A DNA stretch of 64,000 bases, from contig CM065313.1 in NCBI GenBank assembly GCA_033032175.1, forward strand, positions 12,563,327 to 12,627,326, in the 5' to 3' direction. A program made the translations under genes and the position numbers. The notes below the pieces were generated by a model, which saw only the letters and a list, made by a program, of their open reading frames with translations, ran no database searches and was not told where the DNA came from. Source of the stretch: Saturnia japonica (taxonomy: Eukaryota > Arthropoda > Insecta > Lepidoptera > Saturniidae). This document shows, in pieces, positions 24,405 to 35,429 of this stretch (its first letter is position 1; every line of letters begins with the position of its first letter).

Positions 24405-24630
24405 AATACTCCTCGTGGCGCAGTTGTAGTAAACGCTACTATTGAGCCGAGAGGTCGCGGGTTCGATCCCCGCCCATGACTGACTTTGTGTGATGAGCAT
24501 AAATGTCAGATGTGTGTGTCTGGGTGTTAAATATCTATATATGTATTTATATCAGCTGTTTAGTTACCATATTACAAGCTTTGCTTAGTTTGGAATTAAA
24601 TGGCCGTGTGTGAAATTGTGTCCTCATATA
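24405..24630 (+). repeat. tRNA-derived SINE
   Basis: The head contains CTCGTGGCGCAGTTGTAGTA (A-box region) and GGTCGCGGGTTCGATCCCCG (B box). It is followed by a LINE-type tail with ATATGTATTTATATCAGCTG, AAGCTTTGCTTAGTTTGG and ATGGCCGTGTGTGAAATTGT. The reverse-strand translation AGIEPATSRL is the usual signature of a SINE B box. The head cannot be folded into a complete tRNA because the acceptor stems do not pair, so it is not a tRNA gene. Confidence 0.8.
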
Positions 24631-24637
24631 TTAGTAC

Positions 24638-24745
24638 CAGCGTCAGTAGTTGATTTTGCTTTCGTAAAACCATACTGCCTACCATCAAAAATCTCCTGCG
24701 TTTTGAAATAATCTACTAGCTGCTGAAACGCGAATCCGTTAGTGA
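24638..24745 (-). pseudogene. LINE reverse transcriptase fragment, about 36 codons
   Basis: On the minus strand the bases encode FQQLVDYFKTQEIFDGRQYG followed by FTKAKSTTDAG. This is the block found before the first catalytic aspartate in non-LTR reverse transcriptases. It lies back to back with the plus-strand LINE 3' end that follows, and differs in sequence from the RT fragment at 6640-7240, so a second LINE lineage is likely. Confidence 0.65.
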
Positions 24746-25345
24746 TAGTCACCGCAACTTGCACTCTGGAACCGAACGCCCCCCGTATAAAACGCCGGCC
24801 GCGTAATATCTTTACCGATCCCGACGATAAAATCGAAGCAATAAACAAGTTTTACTCCAACGTCTCTCTAAACAGAGCGTGCCCGCGCCCCCGCCCTCGA
24901 AACCACCGTTCCCTTCGCAGGGGAATAGCGGCTAACTTTACTTCCGCACACCCATCACGTTCTCCCTTTCTTGCGGCAACTCAAGCCTAGGTCTGCTCCC
25001 TCGGTGCGGAACCCTTGAGTCTTTTAGACGCTCGCGCGATACAGGTGACACTGTACTTGCAATCACTAGATACCCACATCCATCATTACACACTATGTTC
25101 ATTGTTCATACATACGTGCACACCACATAAGTGCATAGGTTCTCTAAGGGACCTTTTTTTCCTTTTTTATGCTACCAGCCACTTTGGCACCCTTGCGCGT
25201 ATGTTTATCACGCTTTTGCGGCTGTGTGCCTTAAGCGCTTGCCCTTAAAGCTTAAGCCACGGTGAAGCTGTAAAAGCCGTCAGAGACTAATTTCTAGGGC
25301 CCTTAAGGCTAACAGTATAGTTAGACAGAAACAAAAAAACAAGAA
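24746..25345 (+). repeat. Jockey-like LINE 3' end, truncated copy
   Basis: It encodes the closing ORF2 segment RRPRNIFTDPDDKIEAINKF, also present (degenerate) at 8178-9755. It continues through the same 3' UTR with TACGTGCACACCACATAAG, CACTTTGGCACCCTTGCGCG, GGTGAAGCTGTAAAAGCCGT and GGGCCCTTAAGGCTAACAG, ending in an A-rich tail near 25330-25345. Confidence 0.75.
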
Positions 25346-26337
25346 TGAGAGTATGCGTTTTTGTTAATGCACATATCTACGCACTATATAATATATCCTT
25401 CGCAAAACAGACAGGCACTAGAAAAATCAAGATATCAGCAGTTGCTTTGTGTGGTTGGAAACGGTTTGGGGAATAATAATGGGCGAAAATGGTAACATAC
25501 TAAAAGTACCGAAACCCCAGTGTACACAGTACATAGCTGGCGAAATATATCGTTTTGTGCTTATATAACTTAACTTCGGTTGCTAGAAAATATACCTACC
25601 ATCAAACTAATACTTCAGAATGTCTATGTTGTAATATATGAAGAGAAGGTATCGCTTGTTTCATATATCTTTTTACAGCGCTCCTAAAACAAGTTAAACT
25701 ATTAAAAAGGAAACAAAAACCCCGACTTTAACAAAAACACGACCCTAAAAAATAAAATATTTTGCTTTTTATTTGATTCCCAGACGTTATACTTAAATAT
25801 TATATAGCCTATGTCACTCCCACAGTTACGACGAATCTAACGACACCTCGTATGCTAAAATCTATCGTGCCGTTTAGGCTACAGAGCGTACCAAAGAAAT
25901 ATACATACATATATATGCTCGAAAAACATAACCCTCCTTTTTCGCAGTCGGGTAATAAGTAAAGATGAACCAAAACTTTCTGTATCTTATACAGTACAAC
26001 AGATCGCCGAGAAACAAGAAACTTTATGAAGGAAGTCATCATGCTGGGATGCATAATACGATGACAAAAGCTGCGCCGTGATTAGGTAATATACATACTG
26101 GCTTTTAAAATATAACAAAAGAAAGCCAGCAGCTTTGTTTTCCACCAAGTGATAGAGATACAAAAGGATCGAGTGCCTTTAGTACTATATCGCTGCTAGC
26201 GTACTAAAACCAGGTATTTAACTGTATAAATTATGTTAGCTATTTATTGGACAACACGATTAATTGAGAAACATTAGAGATCCATCGCAATTTGTTTCCT
26301 CTTCCTGACGTCAGCAGACAGACATCTTAACTAAGGT
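25346..26337. other. No recognised feature
   Basis: AT-rich to mixed sequence. The minus-strand frame at 25809-26054 has no recognisable content. Confidence 0.35.
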
Positions 26338-26348
26338 CAGCCCTTGTA

Positions 26349-26418
26349 TTTCAGGCCGCATTTTCCTTGACGATTTTAATGCCAATGCTGACATGGTTGT
26401 TGTTGGTGCTGTTCTCCT
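26349..26418 (-). CDS. Candidate terminal exon of an unseen host gene
   Basis: On the minus strand a pyrimidine-rich tract ending GTTGTTTCAG is followed by an open frame reading GAG AAC AGC ACC..., about 21 codons (ENSTNNNHVSIG then IKIVKENAA), and a TGA. Codon choice (GTC, ATC, AAC, AAG) is far more GC-ending than the flanks, and the acceptor is good. A short last exon is the simplest reading. No partner exon was recognised upstream, so the gene cannot be named. A chance open frame of this length is possible. Confidence 0.3.
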
Positions 26419-29400
26419 GAAACAACAAAGTTATTTTAATTTCAATGGCATTTATATAATTCATTTGTTTTTCAAGAATATATTAGGTTAAATCAGATAG
26501 ACGTTAGTAGCAATTATTTTGTTTTACTTATTTTGAATACAAATTTGATATTAATTCAGTTTTTTTTTTGGCCGATATACGTATGCAAATATTCACGTCT
26601 TTGTTTGACTTGCGCAGTAATAATGCAGATTATTATATATTTTACAACACATTCAAGATAATAAATAATCACATCTTGTATTGTTTATTCAATGTTATAA
26701 TTAAAATCAACATTTAAGTTTCTTGTCGTAAATACTAATACTATCAAATTATGGTTAACTTATTGAACAAAAATGTTGACAATCATACTCATAAATAAAC
26801 ACCGTTTCGCCGATTGATATAATATTTATTTAACTTAATAATTTTCAAGTTTAAATAACATAATTTAAGGTAAGTAGGTGTTTTGAGTTTCAGAATATTA
26901 TTTCTAAGATATTGTCTTCACTTTATTACGTGTGTGGGGATGGAAAGGCTGTATAGGCAAGACCTGGTGAAAAGCCCGACATAGTGATTTGCATAAGTGC
27001 GTTGAGTATCGACATATTAAGTTTCCATTTGGATTTATATGAATTGTTCAACTGTCGTCGGTGGTCGCCACTGTTCTTAGATTGTACTCTGATCACCATT
27101 AGGCACAGTTTCATCACTTTGTCGAACTAATTATACATATATTATATGCAAATACCACTGCATAGTCAATATATGTATATTTATCTATTTTATTGCATTC
27201 CAGAATATAATAACAACAGACTGGTAAATTCTAGCAAACTTTGTGGACTATTTTTTATATCATGTAAAATAAAGCATTTCATCTGAAGTCCTATTTTATG
27301 GAATAACAAATAACTCAAGGCCTAAACACACACTTAAATACATACATATTTATTATATATATTCATACATACATATTTATTTTCACGCCTTTCATCTCCC
27401 TCTATTCTAAATATCTTTCTTCTTAAATGTTGATTTTTATAAATCCTTCCTTCTGTCTTTATAAGTTAAAATGTATTGATATATTAAATCGTTTTATTTA
27501 CATAAATAATAAATATAATTGCAAACTTCAAATTACTTCTAATAATAAGTAGAAGAATAGTAGATTTACACCAGATAAAGATGTTAATACTTCTAAGCCA
27601 TAATAATAAAGATAATATTATTACAATCATTATTATGGTAAGAGAAACACACCTGACATATTTGTGAGGTCAGTTATTAATGAAATAGCAGTTGTATTAG
27701 CAAAAATAAAGCGATCTCAGTGAAGGTATAAATGTTCTTTGATTGATATTCGCATTGTAGTTATATTAAGTGTGATATGCAGGTTTGTGGTAGTTTAACA
27801 GCGGACGGCTCTGGCCACTCGCCAATTCTCTGGCCTCAAATTGATTTTGCCGCTGCTGTACCAAAACTCTTCGCTTCCGTTGCATGCATTAGTAGTGTTA
27901 ATTAATTTTGACGCATGCGTATTACATAAAAGTATATAGAACAAACATTATATTGACAGTGACCTTTTTTGTTTTGCGGTCACGAATAACTGTTACTACT
28001 GCTACATTACTCTATAAAAATATGTTTTTCTTTTTTGTGATAATTAAGGCTAACTTATACTGTATTTTTCTATATTAAATATAAATAAGTGTATTCGAAA
28101 TTCATATATTTAGCGCTAAATTTTATAAGAAAGTCTCTGATTATAGGAAGACAAAACATAGAAATTAAAAATAAAATATTACTATGACAACAAAAAAACT
28201 TAAATATTTTGTCATTATTATTAGATTGATAAAAATTAGATTGATAAAACTTTGCAAATATTTCTTTTATCTAAAGATATTCGTCATGTTTTAAATGGGT
28301 ATTCAATAAATACTGAACGAATAAAAGTATCATGGAGATTTAATGGGAAACTGTATTAATGTTCTTTAAGAAGACGTTAATTTAAATACATATAACTAAA
28401 AACTGACAAACACGTAAACAGACGCATATAAAGAATTGTTTGTACAATGAACTTGATTTTATTCTCAAGTTCAAGCATAAGATAAAAATTATAACTATTA
28501 AGTATACTAAAATTTAGACACAGAAGTAACACGAAAAAAGCTGTATTTCTAGTGAGATTTAAAAAAAAGATTACTGTTCGTATATAAATTATAATAATAT
28601 GTAATTATAATTAATCTAACAGATAAACTTAGCAAGATGCTATCAAAAATCAAGCAGAAAAGCATGTTTAAAGCTATGAAATCATATATGTAGTTGGTCC
28701 CCATATCTGCGATACCTAGCGTTGTTATGACGTAAAGACGCGTCCACATTTTTTTTAATTATAAGGCTCGAAATTGTTTTTTAAAGTCGTTATGTGGTAG
28801 GCCACGAGCACTGATGTCTAGCCACAACAGTTGTGTCCGTCTGGGTAGCAAACATCATTCACCTGGTGTAAAATTCTCCATAGTGGTACCTACGCTTATG
28901 CATGTCGCGTTCACTTTCTTTTGGTTTATCGCTCTTCGGGATCAGCCAGTTATAAATCAAGCTGCCGAGAGGCTTGGATTATCGGTATATCAGTGATTGC
29001 CCCTTTTTTGGAATGTACCTAATGTGCTTATCCTGACGACAGTGCTATCATTGTAGCGTGTTGAAAAAAAACTATTTAGTATTAGTTGTGATCCATTATT
29101 GTAAAGTACAATTTTATCTGTGTTACCACACACCATACATTTATTTAAGAGAAACCTTTAGATTAGTCGTTCCCAAAGTTGACAGGACCGCGACCCATCT
29201 AACAAAAACCTCCAAATGCGGGACTCACCTCTTGGCTCTCTATGAAGAAAAAAGGGACATAACTATCTGAATAAAAGACTGTTTAAATTTATTAAACTCA
29301 GAATCGAATTAATGTTAATACTTTAATTAATTTCAAGGAATGCTATTTCAATTCTAAGGATACATGCGTTTGTTTCCTATTATTTTTCATTACAGCTTTG

Positions 29401-31547
29401 GCATCGACTACAATTTTAGTCAATTTTAATAGCAATAAAAATGATACGACCAATTTATTTCGGTATTTAGTTCATCATAGTTAAAAATCACACGTCAAAT
29501 ATGTATGAGATACTGAAGGAAGAAGATTCATAGCTTCATCAAACAGACAAGTATAGATCTCAGTAATTGAGAGCCAGAATTTCATTAACTGCTTGAAATT
29601 GAAAGTAGTTTGTTAGTTTGAATTCTTCATTTGCTGTTTTAACATTATAGTCGTACGATTGTTGTGTCGTCCTATTTTTCAGCGCTCATCCAATATTCGC
29701 TGCGACCCACCAGTAAAGCTTAGATTAATAAATCTATGGTATTTACACTGAGCGAAAGAGCGTTCACATGAAACAATGATAGGGTACAATTTTTTTACGT
29801 TAGTGAAATATTCTACAACGATGCGATGGAATGGTATTTGCACTTAAAATTAAAATAGTGCGCTTCGAAACTTCCAGATTGTCGTATTTGTTGTGTTTTG
29901 ACGAAGAGAAATGTGCAACATATTGTGCGCGAAGTCATTCTATACTCATGTGGACGCGTCTTCAGATCCGTTGTATGTCTGGCTTGTCGCCAGGTTCCTG
30001 TGCTTTAAATTGTTCCCACCCCCCTTTAAGTATATATATTTTTCGAGAATAAGCTTAGAAAAACTTACTAATGGATGAAATTACATGAGTAGTAAATTGA
30101 GAAGTTAGTCGAAAATTTATATGCATTGCAAAGGAAAATTTTTGAAAATCATAATATTAACAGAACTCTTCTAAGTTTTCTCAACTACCTCACTAAACAG
30201 GGATAAAAGAAAAATATCTATGAATGAACTCAACAATCTATGTATCTGTAAAAGAACATCTGTCGAATAAAAAAATAACGAGAGATTAAAGCAGAGTCAA
30301 ACCACTGAAGCTACAAGAATGAAAATTTAACAGTAGGCTATTATTATGATGATTTGGCATAGTGAAATAGAAAATCAATATGTATTGATTAACAGGAGAG
30401 GAAAATAAATATTATTAAATGTGTATTTGGTGGGTTGTTACGAGTCATGAACCTTAATTTCACGAGAGATAAGTCACTAATAAGCTATAATTATTATGGT
30501 GATAAATATAACGATGCTGGATTTTTTATTAAAGAAAGTAAATTAATATTATTTATTTTAGTTTCCGAAAAAGAAAATAAAGTGCATGTTCAATATTAGT
30601 ACTAAGAAGATAGGTTGTTGTAATTTAGAAATTTATATTACGATGTTGTGGTTTATATTATAAAAGTTTGAGATTTTAGAGAAAAAATATTGAATTTCAT
30701 AAAGTTGTAAATTTAAACGAATTATGTTATTGTTCAAAGGTTGGGTGTACTGGTAGTCTCCGGGTGTCGCAGAAAGCTTATTTCTACTGGCCACTTGCCA
30801 GCAGTCTCTGCTCGAAATTGCTTATACCGTAAAATGTAGCAATGATATTGTACCACTGCATATAATACTCGGACGCGATCAGATACGATATGCATACATA
30901 CCGTTAACAATTATTGTAGTGTTTTAACACTTTGTTGAAATTTTTGTGGATATTTTTGAATACGAAACATACTTGTCATCTTATTAGTAGATGGCGCTTT
31001 GCGCAGAAATTGAATGTCTAAAAAAAAACATTTAATGTCCTTTAATATTTTAAACACAATTATTTTAATAAATTAAAACTTTACTGTACATCTTTTAAAA
31101 TCTTTACCGGAAAACCATCAAAGCTTCAAAAGATTAAAAAAAAATTAATTCATTAAGTTAAAATTATTTTCTATCGTTTTTTTTAAGCTGAATCGGCAAC
31201 ACAACCGTGTTTCAGAGGATGGTAAGTACTAACGTATTTCTTCTTTGTAAATATATTCCGTTATATCTTAAGTAAAGCTAATTTTATTACGAATACGTAC
31301 ATTCCAATCTACAATTGTAAAAACGGCATTTTCTATAGTACGTATACCTCACGCAATTTTTTACGGCTCCTTAATATATACCAAGAACAAAATCTTTCGC
31401 TGGTCTACGACGTCTCGCCGGCTTGCCTAAGTTATAGGTAAAAGCCTCTATATAACTGTATATTATTGTGTGTGTCTGGTTTAATGGATGGTAATTTTTA
31501 TTAGTGGTATAACACATAGAGGACGAGATCAATAAAACAAATAAATA
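26419..31547. other. Long AT-rich stretch, no gene recognised
   Basis: Islands of mixed composition occur at 26930-27110, 27780-27890, 28800-28990, 29880-30020 and 30740-30840. The islands at about 27807 and 30783 share a diverged motif (TCTGGCCACTCGCCA against CTACTGGCCACTTGCCA). Nothing here can be assigned to a family. Confidence 0.4.
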
Positions 31548-31920
31548 CTTTTTAACCCCCGACGATAACAAGAGGGATGTTATAAGTTTACCATGTGTAC
31601 CTGTGAGTCTGTCTGTGGCATCGTAGATTCCAAACGGATGAACAAATTTTGATAATATGTTTTTGATTCAAAGTATTCTTAATGGAGAGTGTTTTAGGTA
31701 CTTATTATAAAAACAATCTGTTTAGTCGTTTGCAAATCATCAGGAAATTTGGTGTCCTGTAACTTCAATAATATTGCAAGAATATTGCAACCTTGACCTG
31801 ATGCTGCAGCATGATCTGGAATCTGCACGATGTCCAACTCCTCACCAAACTTACTTCAGAGATATCGCGTTTGGGCTCATTGGAATAGTGTCAATGAATA
31901 AGTTAGGAGTTTAATGTTAG
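31548..31920 (+). repeat. Interspersed repeat with GACCTGATGCTGCAGCAT core
   Basis: It starts TTTAACCCCCGACGATAACA and includes TGTCTGTGGCATCGTAGATT and CCAAACGGATGAACAAAT, a type of repeat common in Lepidoptera. The string GCAACCTTGACCTGATGCTG near 31790 is found in reverse at about 58440-58475. Confidence 0.55.
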
Positions 31921-31949
31921 GTATTTTTTAATTGAGGTGAAAATTTCTA

Positions 31950-32185
31950 TAGTACCGTTGTGATTTAAAACGCTATGAAACGAAAAAGCGACACTGAAAA
32001 GAGACAAACACATACATCTTTAGGATTTAATCTGCGAGAGAATGAGATAACATTATATATGGTTAATAAAAGTCCTGATTTTCACGACTGTGATCGTCGT
32101 CCAATTTGCCTAGCGGTGTGACGACCAAACTTGTTTGCATTGTTATATTTACAGTACAAGTGGTCTATAGTTGGATATATGATTT
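31950..32185 (+). repeat. Rep-F interspersed repeat copy
   Basis: GAAACGAAAAAGCGACACTG, AAGAGACAAACACATACAT, AATAAAAGTCCTGATTTTCA and GTGTGACGACCAAACTTG match 43725-43815 and, in reverse, 45665-45905. Confidence 0.6.
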
Positions 32186-32859
32186 TTTAAATGTGACTTT
32201 TTAAGAAGATTTTTTACATTTCTGAATGTATCACTTATTCCGCGTGTGAACAATTTTTTTTTTAAATGTACTTTATAACAATGAATAACTTTTTTATAAA
32301 AGTAAATGACTTGTAGTAGTAATACTTCCCTGCTAACGTAAAACCCGAGTAAGTAGGAAAAAAGTTAAATACCTAATCAATTACTGTGATAGCAGGAGCT
32401 CCGGGTGATGACGACTGACTACAATAATTTTGTATAAGAACATTTAAAAAATAGTAATACTTATATCAAACAAAACTAAAGCCGTGCGCCCGATTATTAC
32501 CGACCCGAATTCTAATGACCCATTTGATTCCACTCATTTTCTTTTTCGCCTCGAATTTAATCAAATTATAGGTTGAAGTGTATTATAATATTTCAATACA
32601 TCTCAGCCGATACCGTTTGTGGAATTTAACCTTTTTATTTATTGTTCGATTCGTTTTGGGTAATTTTAAGGGTCTAGACTGAACAGAATTTTTAGTAGTT
32701 AGTTAGTTTTTTTGTATTTTAAATGATTGTTAAATTAATCGATTTAAAAACTGTGTAATTTTTTAACGAAGTTTACGTTTTTTTTTTAATAGTAGCACGT
32801 CAATTTGGTAGTACTGTACCTAACAAGACGATCCAAACAAGGGCGACCACCGATAAATT
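32186..32859. other. AT-rich, no recognised feature
   Basis: T-rich runs and no repeat or coding match seen. Confidence 0.35.
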
Positions 32860-33090
32860 AACAATCTATCACCAGTAGGTCTGCAAGTCTCTCGAGAGCT
32901 GGATATACACTGGCTGATTCCAAACGCGACAAACTAAAAGAAAGGCACTGTGACTGGTTTATCACTATGTGCACGTTGGTCGCGATCTAGTCGGGTACAT
33001 ACCTCTATCGGGGTGATTATCGGCTTGATTACTGGATATACATTGATCTCAGAACACGACACGTTTAAGCGTATCACAATGACAGACTTA
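32860..33090 (+). repeat. Rep-B dimeric repeat copy
   Basis: CTGGATATACACTGGCTGAT near 32900 and CTGGATATACATTGATCTCA near 33030 mark two units about 133 bp apart, with GTTGGTCGCGATCTAGTCGG between them. Compare 2010-2235 and 54415-54640. Confidence 0.6.
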
Positions 33091-35206
33091 GTTTACTACT
33101 TAGGACTACTAGTCAAGTTTCCTTTCTATGGTCGTTAACGCTAACGAAAACACAAAAAAATGTATGGAATTGACATATTTCAACGTTTAATCTCGTGATG
33201 AAATAAGTCAATTTCAGACATGTTTTTCATTTTCGTTAACGTTATGTATGGTGGTTGCGATCCAATAATTATATTTATTGGAAGTTTTTTTAATGATTTC
33301 CTTAATTACAGTATTGTTTTACTATTATTCGGTTTCTACTTTGAATTAATTTCAAATATTTACAAATTATAGGTATATCTTATCTTTGTCGTACCGTGAA
33401 ACTGTGAAATCATCTCCTAGCCAACTTGTTTCCTTTTTCTTACGACATCAGTTCCTTCAAGCGTAACGTGAAAAGATCTGAATAATGTAGTTGTTATTAA
33501 AAAGGCGCAATAATATTTAAAATATCAAAATAAGTTTGAAAGTCATTACAATTGAGGCAACGATCGTCTGGACTCTTGAAGGTGAACAAAAATTCAGTTT
33601 AGATTCATACGAAAATTGTAGTGCTAAGACCCCCCACGGCAAACAAAGTAAATGGTAGCAATACGTACTCTCCATTGTGACTTAATGTAATATCTTACCA
33701 TCTCTATTCTATTTGGTAAGTGAAAACGGGATGGAATTTTCATGGCATTTTCATTTCTCAGCACAGACGCGATGAAACAAATGTATGAATATAATACTAA
33801 AAATCTAGAATTTCTTCAAGTGTATAGTTAAAATGGACTCAATATGCGACACAACAGAGTTTCAATTGTATTGATCTAATAAATCTTTTTTGAATTCCTA
33901 AGGTAAAAAATGTAGCATGCAATCCAATAGAGACCTAATTTATTTGTTAGTAAAAGCCAAGAGCTAGTCGGATTTCTGTCCGTTAAGCCTTTTGGAAATG
34001 GATGTTAGATGTCTGTCCTTTTCTGATTCCGTCGGGGATGAAAGAGAGGACGGGAGGGGTGAGCCTCCAACTCCGATCGTCGCGGGAGGTAAAAGATTAA
34101 CCCAGTTTTGTTATTTGTCCACTGTGACTGTCAGTTGAGTACCTATTCACAATGCGGCCGGAGTCTGCTCCGCTGGATCCTTGGGCCGTTTAGCGTAATT
34201 GTAAATGATTAATGCGTCTCTACTTCGATGTAATAGCAACAAGAGATTGGGAACCGATGTTCTTGCCTTGATTTATGTCCTTTTCTTTTCTAACTAAAAT
34301 CTTCCCATGAAATGTTAACGGTAATAATTGCGGGGTAAAATATTAGTAAGGAAATTTAAAAAGTATCCAGTTGATGGAATATCAAATTTTACGTCTATTT
34401 TTTATTGTTTAAAATCATATAGTCTATACCAAAAATTTTATATATCATAGAAAACTTAAGTATCATTAAATAACTTATTCACTGGCAATCAACCTTCAAT
34501 ACTTGTGTCACGTAGTATTGCTACATTTAAAATGTCAACTTATTACAACATTTACAACACAAATACAGCTGGATATTATGTTCTTATAAATAAAAATACT
34601 TGATTTATCGCAAACTATATAAAAAACTAACATTTTGTAAAATCTATATAAATAAAATGATTAAGGTTTGCCTATGAGCGCGCATCACGCAAAATCTACT
34701 GGATAGAACTTGATAATTTTGTTGCTTTACTCCTTAGATATGTTCTTATAAAAAAAAATACCACGATATCTTTATTCAATAAAAATTTTAAGATACTACT
34801 TAAAACGACAAAGATTATGCTTTCTTCACACGAAAAATTAAATGTAGTTTACAATTAATTTACACTAGAAACATGACGTACACTGTATAGCGGAATAAAA
34901 ATTTCACGATGAGAAAATGTATACCATGAAAAATAATAATTAATTCATCACGTAACAATCGCTTCTGTTTTCTATTCAACCCTATTTCAAGGTTGTTGGA
35001 CATCGATATTGCCATGTCATACAAAACGTATAATTATTGTCACTTTAATTGTACTTTAGTTGTATGTACATAGTGTAAATATATTAATTAATAGTACGTG
35101 CTTACTTTGTCACCTTGAGGTTTCGCTACAAATTAATATGTTTTTTTATACTAGCTCAGCAAAGTGACTGTACAGCATCGAATGTTAAATACGGAAATCC
35201 ACAAAC
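33091..35206. other. AT-rich left flank of the retroelement
   Basis: 33960-34200 is a more GC-rich block (GACGGGAGGGGTGAGCCTCC, ATGCGGCCGGAGTCTGCTCC) with no match elsewhere in the window. It could be an old element fragment or regulatory DNA. The remainder shows nothing. Confidence 0.35.
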
Positions 35207-35210
35207 CTCG
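35207..35210. repeat. Target site duplication, left copy (CTCG)
   Basis: CTCG directly abuts the AGTTATG end of the left LTR and is repeated exactly at 42557-42560 after the right LTR. Four-base duplications are usual for Gypsy-group integrases. Confidence 0.9.
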
Positions 35211-35429
35211 AGTTATGATAGGCGGTACGAGTTTAAATTAAAAAAAGATTTATTTTAAAAGAATTATAATAGGTGTTTACACTTATGGTTCTTAAACAAG
35301 ACTAACTTAAAATTAATTAAAGTAATAATCAAGTTGGAGTCACGCCGTCGTTTCCCACGATCGCAATCTGCATGGTCAGCGATCCCACGGTCTGTATCCG
35401 CCGGTCCCAAGGCTTATGACGTGGTAACT
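35211..35429 (-). repeat. 3' LTR
   Basis: 219 bp, read as identical to 42338-42556. In element orientation it starts AGTTACCACG and ends CATAACT. AATAAA (plus-strand TTTATT at 35249-35254) can serve as the polyadenylation signal. The last 16 bases of the env frame, including its TAA, lie in the start of this LTR. Confidence 0.97.

Noticed and set aside
24411..24480. A tRNA gene
   Set aside because: A- and B-box-like strings are present, but the acceptor stem does not pair and a LINE-type tail follows, so this is a SINE.
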